Below the pieces are notes generated by a model that was not told the DNA's origin, ran no database searches, and worked only from the letters and a program-made list of their open reading frames with translations. From CAYMGQ01 sp964390055 (lineage in GTDB: Bacteria > Bacillota > Clostridia > Peptostreptococcales > Natronincolaceae): a stretch of 29,788 bases of DNA. The stretch lies in the NCBI GenBank assembly GCA_964390055.1, contig CAYMGQ010000018.1, positions 1 to 29,788 on the forward strand. Reading direction: 5' to 3'. The number at the start of each line of letters is the position of its first letter. Positions within the stretch are counted from its first letter, which is position 1. Of the stretch, positions 8,005-14,769 are shown piece after piece. Position numbers and translations under genes: made by a program.

Positions 8005-9447
8005 TTAATATGCCCTTGCAAAATAGGCCATAAGCTCTGCCTTTTTTCCGCAGAAGGGGCATACATTCCCTAGATCCTCCTGTTCAAAGGGGATACACCT
8101 GACCGTAGCACCAGTTTCATCCTTAATTTGATCCTCGCACTCCCTATCTTGACACCAGGCTGCCTTTACAAAACCAGGGTTTTTATCCATTATCTCCTTC
8201 ATTTGATCGTAATTTTCGATGTAATGGGTTTTTTCATCCCGCATTTTCTTGGCCTTTACTAGGAGATTTTCCTGAATTTCCTTTAGCAATTCCTGGACCC
8301 TATCCTTTATTTTATCCAGGGACACAGTTTCCTTCTCCAGGGTATCCCTCCTAAATAAGATAGCCTGGTTTTTTTCAATATCCCTTGGCCCTATCTCTAT
8401 CCTCAGGGGGACTCCCTTCATTTCCCATTCATTAAACTTCCAACCTGGAGAATAGTTTTCCCTATCATCCACCTCTAGCCTTACTACATCCTTTAAATCT
8501 TCAAATATTTTATCGGCCTTTTCCATTACTCCTCCCTTATGGGCGGCAATTGGTATAATTACCCCTTGTATTGGTGCCACTCCAGGAGGTAAAACCAATC
8601 CCCTATTATCACCATGTACCATAATTATTCCACCAATAAGTCTGGTTGATACCCCCCAGGATGTATGGTAAGGATGCCTTCTCTCCCCGTCCCTGTCTAG
8701 GAAACTAATATCAAAGGCTTTGGTAAAGTGTTGGCCTAAGTTGTGGGAAGTTCCTGCCTGTAATGCCCTACCATCATGCATTAGGGCTTCCATAGTATAA
8801 GTAGCATAGGCACCAGCAAATCTTTCCTTGTCGCTTTTTTGTCCTACAACTACGGGCATAGCTAAAAGTTCTTCTGCTGTTTCCCTATAAATCTCCAACA
8901 TCTGCAATGTCTCTTCCTGGGCCTCTTCATAGCTTTCGTGCAGGGTATGACCCTCCTGCCATAAGAATTCTGAGGTTCTTAAGAATGGCCTAGTGCTCCT
9001 TTCCCAACGGACCACATTACACCACTGATTGTACAAAAACGGTAGATCCCTATAGGAGTTTAGCCATTTTGCATACATCTCACAAATAATGGTTTCTGAG
9101 GTGGGTCGAATGCAAAGCCTTTCAGCTAGTTTTTCATCCCCCCCGTGGGTTACCCAGGCAACTTCTGGGGCAAAACCCTCTACATGTTCAGCTTCTTTTT
9201 GTAGTAAACTCTCAGGAATAAGCAATGGGAAATAACAGTTCTTATGACCAGTATCTTTAAATCTCTTGTCCATATAGGCCTTGATGTTTTCCCATATAGC
9301 ATAGCCATAGGCTTTTATAACCATAAAACCCCTTACGGAAGAATAGTCTACCAGGTCCGTCTTTCTTATGACATCAGTATACCATTGGCCAAAATCTTCC
9401 TCCATTGGTGTTATTTCAGAAACAAATTTATTAGCCTTTTTTGACAT
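8005..9447 (-). CDS. proS: Prolyl-tRNA synthetase, archaeal/eukaryote-like short type
   Basis: A class II synthetase that charges tRNA-Pro. At 480 residues it lacks the roughly 180-residue editing insertion of the E. coli type and instead has the C-terminal extension of the archaeal/eukaryotic-like type. Motif 2 is visible as VVRWERSTRPFLRTSEFLWQ and motif 3 near HGDNRGLVLPP. The C-terminal domain carries likely zinc ligands in WCQDREC, VRCIPF and NVCPFCGKK, and ends in the conserved FARAY with terminal Tyr. The ATG at 9447 has AAAGGAG eight bases upstream; an upstream in-frame ATG at 9465 overlaps that site and is unlikely. A proline T-box leader precedes it. Confidence 0.96.
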   Translation of the reverse strand: MSKKANKFVSEITPMEEDFGQWYTDVIRKTDLVDYSSVRGFMVIKAYGYAIWENIKAYMDKRFKDTGHKNCYFPLLIPESLLQKEAEHVEGFAPEVAWVTHGGDEKLAERLCIRPTSETIICEMYAKWLNSYRDLPFLYNQWCNVVRWERSTRPFLRTSEFLWQEGHTLHESYEEAQEETLQMLEIYRETAEELLAMPVVVGQKSDKERFAGAYATYTMEALMHDGRALQAGTSHNLGQHFTKAFDISFLDRDGERRHPYHTSWGVSTRLIGGIIMVHGDNRGLVLPPGVAPIQGVIIPIAAHKGGVMEKADKIFEDLKDVVRLEVDDRENYSPGWKFNEWEMKGVPLRIEIGPRDIEKNQAILFRRDTLEKETVSLDKIKDRVQELLKEIQENLLVKAKKMRDEKTHYIENYDQMKEIMDKNPGFVKAAWCQDRECEDQIKDETGATVRCIPFEQEDLGNVCPFCGKKAELMAYFARAY

Positions 9448-9478
9448 ATCCTTATCTCCTTTCATTTATATCTTAAAT

Positions 9479-9514
9479 AAAAAACCCCCATCTCTATTAT
9501 ATAGAGACGAGAGT
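9479..9514 (-). terminator. T-box attenuator terminator before proS
   Basis: A 13-bp stem (9502-9514 with 9484-9496, loop of five) includes three G-T wobble pairs and is followed by a run of Ts to 9479. The wobble content makes it weaker than the cysE attenuator. Confidence 0.8.
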
Positions 9515-9718
9515 ATGATTTCCCGTGGTACCACTCTAATTAACCCTAAGGTTCCCTCAATAGCTTAACGGCGCCAACCGGTCTAGCCTACTAATTTCAG
9601 CTAGCTTGCTCAAGAGCGGGTTCAAATACTAAACTTAAGAACCTTCCAGTCCTGGGTTCTCTCCCTATAAAATTTAGTTATTTTACTTTTCTCTATCATA
9701 GCTTTAAATATTCTTTAA
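9479..9718 (-). promoter_or_regulatory. T-box riboswitch, proline-specific, controlling proS(-gltX)
   Basis: The minus strand carries the T-box AGAGTGGTACCACGGG (9522-9537), followed by a terminator hairpin directly before the proS ribosome binding site. Upstream, the Stem I region includes the GGGAGAGAACCCAGGA segment and a specifier loop TTTGAACCCGCTC. The codon is most likely CCC (9618-9620), a proline codon, followed by a purine G. The specifier agrees with the downstream proS. Uncharged tRNA-Pro would favour antitermination. Confidence 0.9.
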
Positions 9719-9723
9719 TATAT

Positions 9724-9752
9724 ACAATATATTATTTTCTAATCCATGTCAA
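9724..9752 (-). promoter_or_regulatory. Promoter of the proS T-box leader
   Basis: A perfect TTGACA (9747-9752) lies just after the ispF stop codon. At 17-base spacing the -10 would be TATTGT (9724-9729, four of six); TATATT at 15 bases is an alternative. The -35 is convincing; the exact -10 is uncertain. Confidence 0.55.
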
Positions 9753-9765
9753 TAAATCCGCCTTC

Positions 9766-10239
9766 TTATTTCATTACAATACTTACTATGGCCTGAGCCA
9801 CCATACCTTCCCCCCTACCTACCAGGCCTAAACCCTCTGTAGTAGTGGCTTTAATATTTATTTGATGAATTGAAATATCTAGGACACCCGCAATATTGTG
9901 TCGCATCTTGCTTATATATGGAGCCATTTTTGGTTCTTGGGCAATGATAGTTGCATCAATATTGTTTACAGCATAACCCTTATTATGCAACATATCTCCT
10001 ACCCTCCCCAGCAATTTTAAACTATTGGCCCCCCTATATTCTTCATGGGTATCAGGGAAATGTTTGCCTATGTCCCCCATTGCCAAGGCCCCCAAAAGTC
10101 CGTCCTTTATTGAATGTAATAAAACATCAGCATCAGAATGTCCCAATAGGCCCTTATGATAGGGGATCTTAACCCCTCCTAGTATAAGTTTCCTACCTTC
10201 AACTAATTTATGTACATCATATCCCAAGCCCACCCTCAT
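9766..10239 (-). CDS. ispF: 2-C-methyl-D-erythritol 2,4-cyclodiphosphate synthase
   Basis: IspF cyclises CDP-ME 2-phosphate to MEcPP in the non-mevalonate (MEP) isoprenoid pathway. The 157-residue length is typical. The N-terminal MRVGLGYDVHKL contains the zinc-ligand pair in DVH (D8, H10). The GLLGHSDADVLLHS segment holds the third ligand His, and GDIGKHFPDT is the family signature. The C-terminal half has INIKATTTEGLGLVGRGEG, the conserved nucleotide-side loop. Its ATG shares one base with the ispD stop (TAATG), so it is translationally coupled to ispD, the enzyme two steps earlier. Confidence 0.97.
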   Translation of the reverse strand: MRVGLGYDVHKLVEGRKLILGGVKIPYHKGLLGHSDADVLLHSIKDGLLGALAMGDIGKHFPDTHEEYRGANSLKLLGRVGDMLHNKGYAVNNIDATIIAQEPKMAPYISKMRHNIAGVLDISIHQINIKATTTEGLGLVGRGEGMVAQAIVSIVMK

Positions 10240-10946
10240 TATCCATTCCTCCTTTTTTCAAGTATCCCCTCCCCTAAAATTAAATCCTCAGGTGTGGTAA
10301 TTTTTATATTTTCATAATCCCCTTCCAAGATTTTAACCCTATGCCCTAGCTCCTCCACAAGCATGGAATCATCTGTAGCAAGAAGACCCCTTTCCCTGGC
10401 ATGCCTATAGGCCCTTTTCAACAGGGGATATCGGAAGGTTTGTGGTGTCTGTACTGCCCACAATTTACTCCTATCTAAACTCTTGATTACCTCTCCCTCT
10501 TGGTTTGCTATTTTAATAGTGTCCTTGGGTGGAACCGCTACAATAGCTGCCCCTGAGTCCCTGGCCAAATCAATACTGCCTTCAATTATCTTTTCGTCAA
10601 CAAAGGGCCTGGCTCCGTCATGGATTAATACAATTTCGCATTCCTTACCCAGCTCTTGAAGGCCTGCATAGACAGAGTCTTGCCTTTCCTTTCCTCCCCC
10701 TACTACTTTTACTGTCTTCTTAAAATTGTACTTCTTTATAATTTTATCCCTAACATAAGATATTTCATCCCTAGCCACTACTAAGATTATCCTATCTATT
10801 GTTTTTGCTTCTTCAAATACCGCCAAGGTATAGGCTAGGATAGGCTTGTCTCCCAATTGTATATATTGTTTATTATAGGCCTTACCCATTCTTCTGCCCT
10901 TCCCTGCAGCAACAATTATTGCTGTTACTAATCCCTCTTTACACAT
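10239..10946 (-). CDS. ispD: 2-C-methyl-D-erythritol 4-phosphate cytidylyltransferase
   Basis: IspD joins CTP and MEP to make CDP-ME in the MEP pathway. The signature VTAIIVAAGKGRRMG, with KQY shortly after, is the nucleotide-binding loop at the N-terminus. GGGKERQDSVYAGL and the VLIHDGARPFV segment (metal-binding Asp) are also typical, as is WAVQTPQTFRY. I place the start at the ATG at 10946, six bases after GAAGGG, giving 235 residues. Upstream in-frame ATGs at 10967 and 10961 lack good ribosome binding sites. It is expressed from its own promoter after the terminator of the PIN/TRAM gene and overlaps ispF by one base. Confidence 0.96.
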   Translation of the reverse strand: MCKEGLVTAIIVAAGKGRRMGKAYNKQYIQLGDKPILAYTLAVFEEAKTIDRIILVVARDEISYVRDKIIKKYNFKKTVKVVGGGKERQDSVYAGLQELGKECEIVLIHDGARPFVDEKIIEGSIDLARDSGAAIVAVPPKDTIKIANQEGEVIKSLDRSKLWAVQTPQTFRYPLLKRAYRHARERGLLATDDSMLVEELGHRVKILEGDYENIKITTPEDLILGEGILEKRRNG

Positions 10947-10984
10947 AATTTTCCCTTCCATCCTCATTTGTCTTGTTTTTCTTT

Positions 10985-11013
10985 ATTATAAATAATTTTT
11001 TATAAATGGGCAA
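10985..11013 (-). promoter_or_regulatory. Promoter of ispD-ispF
   Basis: TTGCCC (11008-11013) and a perfect TATAAT (10985-10990) on the minus strand are spaced by 17 bases, immediately after a hairpin terminator. The start site would be near 10978. Confidence 0.6.
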
Positions 11014-11018
11014 GATTC

Positions 11019-11050
11019 AAAAAAGCCCTCCTCTAATTGAGAAAGGCTTT
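11019..11050 (-). terminator. Rho-independent terminator after the PIN/TRAM gene
   Basis: A 12-bp stem with two G-T pairs (11039-11050 with 11022-11033, loop of five) is followed on the minus strand by a T run (11019-11024), 21 bases after the stop codon. Confidence 0.8.
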
Positions 11051-11070
11051 AAGTTCCTTCTTTTGCTAAT

Positions 11071-12171
11071 TTAGGCAGACCTGTCGGCTAGAAATTTGGG
11101 CTTGGCGAAAATCATCCTACCAGCAGCTGTCTGCAGGACACTAGTAACCAAAACTTCTATACTTTGCCCAATGTATTTCTTACCACTCTCCACCACTATC
11201 ATAGTACCATCATCTAGGTATGCCAAGCCTTGGCCGGATTCCTTTCCATCCTTAATTACCTGTACAAACATTTCTTCGCCAGGTAATACCACCGGTTTTA
11301 CAGCGTTTGCCAGTTCGTTTATGTTTAGGACTGGTACACCCTGAAACTCAGCCACCTTATTTAAATTGTAATCATTGGTAACCACTTTAGCATCTAAAAT
11401 TTGGGCCAGCTTTAATAGTTTGGTGTCTACTTCCAAGCTATCATCCAACTTACTTGTATCTATTTTAACCTCAATTCCCATTTCTTTTTGTATAATATTT
11501 AAAATATCCAGGCCCCTTCTTCCCCTGTTCCTTTTTATAGCCGCAGAGGAATCAGCAATATGTCTTAATTCTTCCAAAACAAATTCTGGTACAATTAAGG
11601 GTCCCTCTATAAATCCAGTTTTGCAAATATCAGCAATTCTCCCATCGATAATAACACTTGTATCCAATATCTTGGGGGAGTTGCCTTCTTCCTTCCTATT
11701 AGTCTTTTCCCTATTGAGGTTTTTCTTGAAAATAGCATGCAGGTTTGGAAGCTCATCTATTTTCCTACTTGCAATACTTATCCCCAAATAACCCATAAAA
11801 AGATAAACAAGTGTTGAAACAATTGTCCCCACAAAGGGAATTGGAATACCATTAGTTAACTGACTAATTAGATATGCTATTATAAGCCCTACAATCAGGC
11901 CAATTGAGCCGGATGCTATCTTGGTGATGGGAACGTTGGCAAGTTCGCTTTCAATCCATCTAGCAGCAGCCAATGCCCTATTCATAAGCCAAGGGGACAA
12001 AATAAATAAAATAATGCCACCAATTAATGTAGATATTATAATTCCACTAATATAGGGTATTAAACTATCACTTATTTCAGGAAAAAAATTCATTATTATA
12101 AAATTATAAAACAAGTAACTCGATAAGGCTCCAAGCACTGTTAAAATACCTCTTACAATTCTATTTATCAT
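11071..12171 (-). CDS. Membrane-anchored PIN/TRAM-domain protein (YacL-like)
   Basis: A 366-residue protein of the YacL family found next to ispD and carD in Firmicutes. Four hydrophobic segments (about 5-28, 36-59, 84-104 and 110-133) form an N-terminal membrane domain. A PIN nuclease-like domain follows, starting KILDTSVIIDGRI (D170 a likely metal ligand) with further acidic residues in VVTNDYNLNKVA. A TRAM RNA-binding beta-barrel is at about 290-355 (VLPGEEMFVQVIKDGKESGQG). It may be a ribonuclease held at the membrane, but the substrate is unknown. A perfect AGGAGGTGA precedes the ATG. It ends in a clear terminator, so it is largely a single-gene unit. Confidence 0.93.
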   Translation of the reverse strand: MINRIVRGILTVLGALSSYLFYNFIIMNFFPEISDSLIPYISGIIISTLIGGIILFILSPWLMNRALAAARWIESELANVPITKIASGSIGLIVGLIIAYLISQLTNGIPIPFVGTIVSTLVYLFMGYLGISIASRKIDELPNLHAIFKKNLNREKTNRKEEGNSPKILDTSVIIDGRIADICKTGFIEGPLIVPEFVLEELRHIADSSAAIKRNRGRRGLDILNIIQKEMGIEVKIDTSKLDDSLEVDTKLLKLAQILDAKVVTNDYNLNKVAEFQGVPVLNINELANAVKPVVLPGEEMFVQVIKDGKESGQGLAYLDDGTMIVVESGKKYIGQSIEVLVTSVLQTAAGRMIFAKPKFLADRSA

Positions 12172-12276
12172 TCCTTCACCTCCTATTTGTTCATTATGCC
12201 CATTTTTATTGTTTTTAATATAAAAAGTTTGAATAATTTATCTTGATAGGAAAAATAAAGGATCCCCACACCTTTG

Positions 12277-12350
12277 CCCCAATATCTATTGTAGCAAAAG
12301 ATTGGGGAAAACAAAACACCTAATAACCCCTATTTTAAAAAGAATAGGGG
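12277..12350. repeat. Two inverted repeats between carD and the PIN/TRAM gene
   Basis: CCCCAAT (12277-12283) is inversely repeated as ATTGGGG (12301-12307) with a 17-base interval. CCCCTATT (12327-12334) is inversely repeated as AATAGGGG (12343-12350) with an 8-base loop. The first pair encloses a possible -10 element; the second could be a hairpin beyond the carD terminator, but it lacks a T run. They could be operator sites, RNA hairpins or chance. Confidence 0.45.
12288..12296 (-). promoter_or_regulatory. Possible extended -10 for the PIN/TRAM gene
   Basis: TGCTACAAT on the minus strand fits an extended -10 element, but no clear -35 lies upstream. It falls inside the loop of the CCCCAAT/ATTGGGG inverted repeat. 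A leader of over 100 bases would result. Confidence 0.35.
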
Positions 12351-12381
12351 AGTGGCAATCTATAAATTTAAAAATATACAG

Positions 12382-12408
12382 AAAAAACATATCCTCTTCC
12401 GAGGATAT
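12382..12408 (-). terminator. Rho-independent terminator of carD
   Basis: The perfect 8-bp stem ATATCCTC/GAGGATAT (12401-12408 with 12389-12396) has a 4-base loop and is followed by TTTTTT (12382-12387). It abuts the carD stop codon. Confidence 0.85.
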
Positions 12409-12891
12409 TTAGGATTGGTTCACTGCCTTTTCAATTAATTCTATGGCTTCTTCTTCTAAAATATCAGCAGCTAGGATAATTTCACTTAAGAGTATTTGTC
12501 TTGCATTATTTAATATTTTTCTCTCTCCTGTAGACAATGCTTTTTCTTGGTCTCTTAAGGTCAAGTTTCTAACAACTCCCGCTACCTCATAAATGTCACC
12601 ACTTTTTATTCTATCCATATTCACTCTATACCTGCGATTCCAATTTTGTGGCATCTTCGTAACGTCGGCTTCTAATACTGCTATAATTTGCTCTACTTCT
12701 TGTTGACTTATCACAGGCCGTATCCCTATATTCTCCACATTATCCAAAGGTATCATAACCTTCATATTATTTAAAGGGATCCTCATTATATAGTATTTTC
12801 TGGATTCGCCTAGTATTTCTTTCTCCTCTATGGATTCTATGATGCCTGCACCGTGAACAGGATAGGAAATTTTATCACCAATATTGTACAT
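12409..12891 (-). CDS. carD: CarD-family RNA polymerase-binding transcription regulator
   Basis: The 160 residues match CarD-family proteins (CarD in mycobacteria, CdnL/CarD in others), which bind the RNA polymerase beta subunit and stabilise open promoter complexes, notably at rRNA promoters. The N-terminal Tudor-like RNA polymerase interaction domain (about 1-60) starts YNIGDKISYPVHGAGIIESI. The C-terminal half is helical, with WNRRYRVNMDRIKSGDIYEVAGVVRNL followed by the KALSTGERKILNNARQIL segment. GGGGGG lies five bases before the ATG. It is a single gene with a consensus promoter and its own terminator. The assignment is by family; no direct DNA target can be read from the sequence. Confidence 0.93.
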   Translation of the reverse strand: MYNIGDKISYPVHGAGIIESIEEKEILGESRKYYIMRIPLNNMKVMIPLDNVENIGIRPVISQQEVEQIIAVLEADVTKMPQNWNRRYRVNMDRIKSGDIYEVAGVVRNLTLRDQEKALSTGERKILNNARQILLSEIILAADILEEEAIELIEKAVNQS

Positions 12892-12930
12892 ACTTTCCCC
12901 CCTATACTACTATATATTAGTACTACTTAT

Positions 12931-12959
12931 AGTATACAACTCTAAAAGTCAAATGTCAA
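12931..12959 (-). promoter_or_regulatory. Promoter of carD
   Basis: TTGACA (12954-12959) and TATACT (12931-12936) on the minus strand are spaced by 17 bases. The start-site region contains an imperfect inverted repeat with outer arms TATACTA and TAGTATA, which might bind a regulator. The leader would be about 35 bases. Confidence 0.75.
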
Positions 12960-13078
12960 TAAAAATATTATTCTATCATAGGCAGTATCCATTGTCAAAC
13001 ACATTTTTTACACTTTTAGGAATTTACTTAAATAATAATTCCCTTAAATTTTAACTTTATAGGCAAGCTTCTACTCAA

Positions 13079-13108
13079 TTGACAAATTAACCCTTAGCAA
13101 AGTATAAT
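13079..13108 (+). promoter_or_regulatory. Consensus promoter of the plus-strand small gene
   Basis: Perfect TTGACA (13079-13084) and perfect TATAAT (13103-13108) are spaced by 18 bases. The start would be near 13115, giving a leader of about 94 bases before the ATG at 13209. The 317-base spacer between carD and this gene otherwise holds only the carD promoter and AT-rich sequence. Confidence 0.8.
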
Positions 13109-13208
13109 AATTGTATATTGTAAATTATATTTCTTTTATTTATATACATGCTTTAGATATAGTCCGCCCATGGTTAGATAAATAAAAAAATAAGTGAGGG
13201 ATATTATT

Positions 13209-13607
13209 ATGAATAAATTTTCTATTAAGAAATTCCAAGAAGAAGTTGATAATGTTTTAATAAGACACAGGAGTATGCTAGATGTTTTATCAAAACTTCA
13301 TGAAAGTTGTGCACGGATTAACCGGGCTGTAGCTAAATCATCCACCAGCTGTGGATGTATAAAACTACATGGAAAGAAACAAGAAATACCGGCAGATATC
13401 TCCTACTCCCAATTAAATCAACATATGTCCTCCCACCTAGAGGGAGACCTTTGTGACGTATGTAGGGAAAAGATAGAGGAAGAAATCTCTGCCCATTTCT
13501 TTTACTTATCTGCCCTTTCCAATCATTTGGATGTTGATTTGCAGGGCCTGCTGACTAACTATTTGGAAAATCATCTTAAGACCCTAGGCAAATATAGTTT
13601 ATTGTAA
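13209..13607 (+). CDS. Conserved small Cys-containing helical protein, resembles MazG-like fold
   Basis: I recognise this as a type of protein seen in Clostridia but cannot name its function. The 132 residues from the ATG at 13209 (GAGGG eight bases upstream; an upstream GTG at 13194 is less likely) are mostly helical. The C-terminal helices, EKIEEEISAHFFYLSALSNH then LDVDLQGLL, resemble the EExxD...LFYL...LAN pattern of MazG-like nucleotide pyrophosphohydrolases, though the metal-binding Asp is not in the usual place. Two cysteine pairs, CGC and CDVC, with an extra Cys in HESCAR, could bind a metal. It is one of only two plus-strand genes here, divergent from carD and convergent with disA, and has a consensus promoter. 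Confidence 0.82.
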   Translation: MNKFSIKKFQEEVDNVLIRHRSMLDVLSKLHESCARINRAVAKSSTSCGCIKLHGKKQEIPADISYSQLNQHMSSHLEGDLCDVCREKIEEEISAHFFYLSALSNHLDVDLQGLLTNYLENHLKTLGKYSLL

Positions 13608-13609
13608 TA

Positions 13610-13635
13610 GCTACTAGATATACCTGTCTAGTAGC
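13610..13635. terminator. Hairpin between convergent small gene and disA
   Basis: GCTACTAGA (13610-13618) pairs with TCTAGTAGC (13627-13635) over an 8-base loop. It starts three bases after the plus-strand stop and includes the disA stop codon. Neither side has a proper T run, so it may be a weak bidirectional terminator or an RNA 3'-end stabiliser. Confidence 0.4.
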
Positions 13636-14693
13636 CCCTGTTCCTGCAATCTCCTAAGGCCTTCCTTGATTGCCCTAGCCCTTATCTGGCCAATTCCCTC
13701 CACCTCATCTAGTTCCTCGATGGGTGCCCTTAAGACTTTTTGAAAGCTAGCAAACTTTTTAACCAAATTTTCAACTACATTTGCTGGTAGCCTAGGGATT
13801 TTTGATAGGATCCTATAACCCTTAGGAGACACAGCTAAATCAAGAGCATTTACATTACTACCATACCCCAATATCCTAGAAATATTACTTAAATTTAGGA
13901 GTTCTTCCGAGGACAAGGCACTAACTCCCTTCCTTAAATCATCGTACTCACCCTGGTAATTTGCATCATAATCATAAATAACATACTTTCCATCTGTTTT
14001 TACATCAGCTATTAATTCCTCAAGTTGCATGCTTACCAGCCTACCTTCAATACCTAACTCATATATGTATTTCTCGATTTCATAGGCAATTCTCATTACC
14101 ATTTCTGTCCTTTGCAAGACTAGGGATACATCATGGACCGTTACCAAATCCTCAAATTCCAATGCTGTCAGACTTGCCATAGCCTTATTTAAAGATATTC
14201 GGTATTTCTCCAAGGTTTGTATGGCCTGGTTGGCCTTTGTAAGGATTTTATCTGTATCCTGGATAACATATTTATTATACCCCTTATAGAGGGTAATTAT
14301 ATTTCTCCTTTGTGAAATAGCAAGCACAATGCCCCCAGTTTCTTTGGCAACCCTTTCAGCTGTCCTATGCCTTATGCCTGTTTCACTAGAGGGTATAGAG
14401 GGGTCGGGTACAAGTTGAACATTAGCATATAAGATTTTTTTGCTATCTTCACTCAAAATAATGGCCCCATCCATTTTCCCCAATTCATATATATATGCAG
14501 GCGAAAAATCTATACCAATATTAAATCCCCCATCTATAATATCCATAATACTATCCTTATCAGATATAACAATTAGTCCCCCAGTTTTGGCCTTGAGTAT
14601 ATTTTCCAAACCCTCCCTCAAGGGGGTGCCAGGAGCTAATAGTTTCAAGGTGTCTATTAATTCTATTCCTTTGTTAAATTCTCCTCTAAACAA
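13614..14693 (-). CDS. disA: DNA integrity scanning diadenylate cyclase DisA
   Basis: DisA makes cyclic di-AMP from two ATP and slows when it meets branched DNA, linking genome damage to c-di-AMP signalling and sporulation timing. The diadenylate cyclase domain (about 10-145) has the catalytic DGA at 75-77 and RHR at 108-110, exactly the positions of the conserved motifs in characterised DisA. A helical linker and a C-terminal helix-hairpin-helix DNA-binding domain (LDEVEGIGQIRARAIKEGL) follow. The 359 residues are the usual length. The start is TTG at 14693 with AGGAGG eight bases upstream. It follows radA after 76 bases with no promoter or terminator seen; RadA and DisA are known partners. 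Confidence 0.97.
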   Translation of the reverse strand: MFRGEFNKGIELIDTLKLLAPGTPLREGLENILKAKTGGLIVISDKDSIMDIIDGGFNIGIDFSPAYIYELGKMDGAIILSEDSKKILYANVQLVPDPSIPSSETGIRHRTAERVAKETGGIVLAISQRRNIITLYKGYNKYVIQDTDKILTKANQAIQTLEKYRISLNKAMASLTALEFEDLVTVHDVSLVLQRTEMVMRIAYEIEKYIYELGIEGRLVSMQLEELIADVKTDGKYVIYDYDANYQGEYDDLRKGVSALSSEELLNLSNISRILGYGSNVNALDLAVSPKGYRILSKIPRLPANVVENLVKKFASFQKVLRAPIEELDEVEGIGQIRARAIKEGLRRLQEQGLLDRYI

Positions 14694-14769
14694 TAGCCCA
14701 TCCTCCTAAGCCCTTTACTCCATAATGTCTAAACATAACAGCAAAAACAGCACTTGTTTGTAAACTTTT

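Noticed and set aside
9368..9568. 66-codon plus-strand frame across the proS leader and start
   Set aside because: Overlaps the proline T-box terminator and the proS N-terminus in antisense; no ribosome binding site.
11375..11791. 138-codon plus-strand frame opposite the PIN/TRAM gene
   Set aside because: Entirely antisense to a well-supported membrane/PIN protein; its hydrophobic look mirrors the opposite strand.
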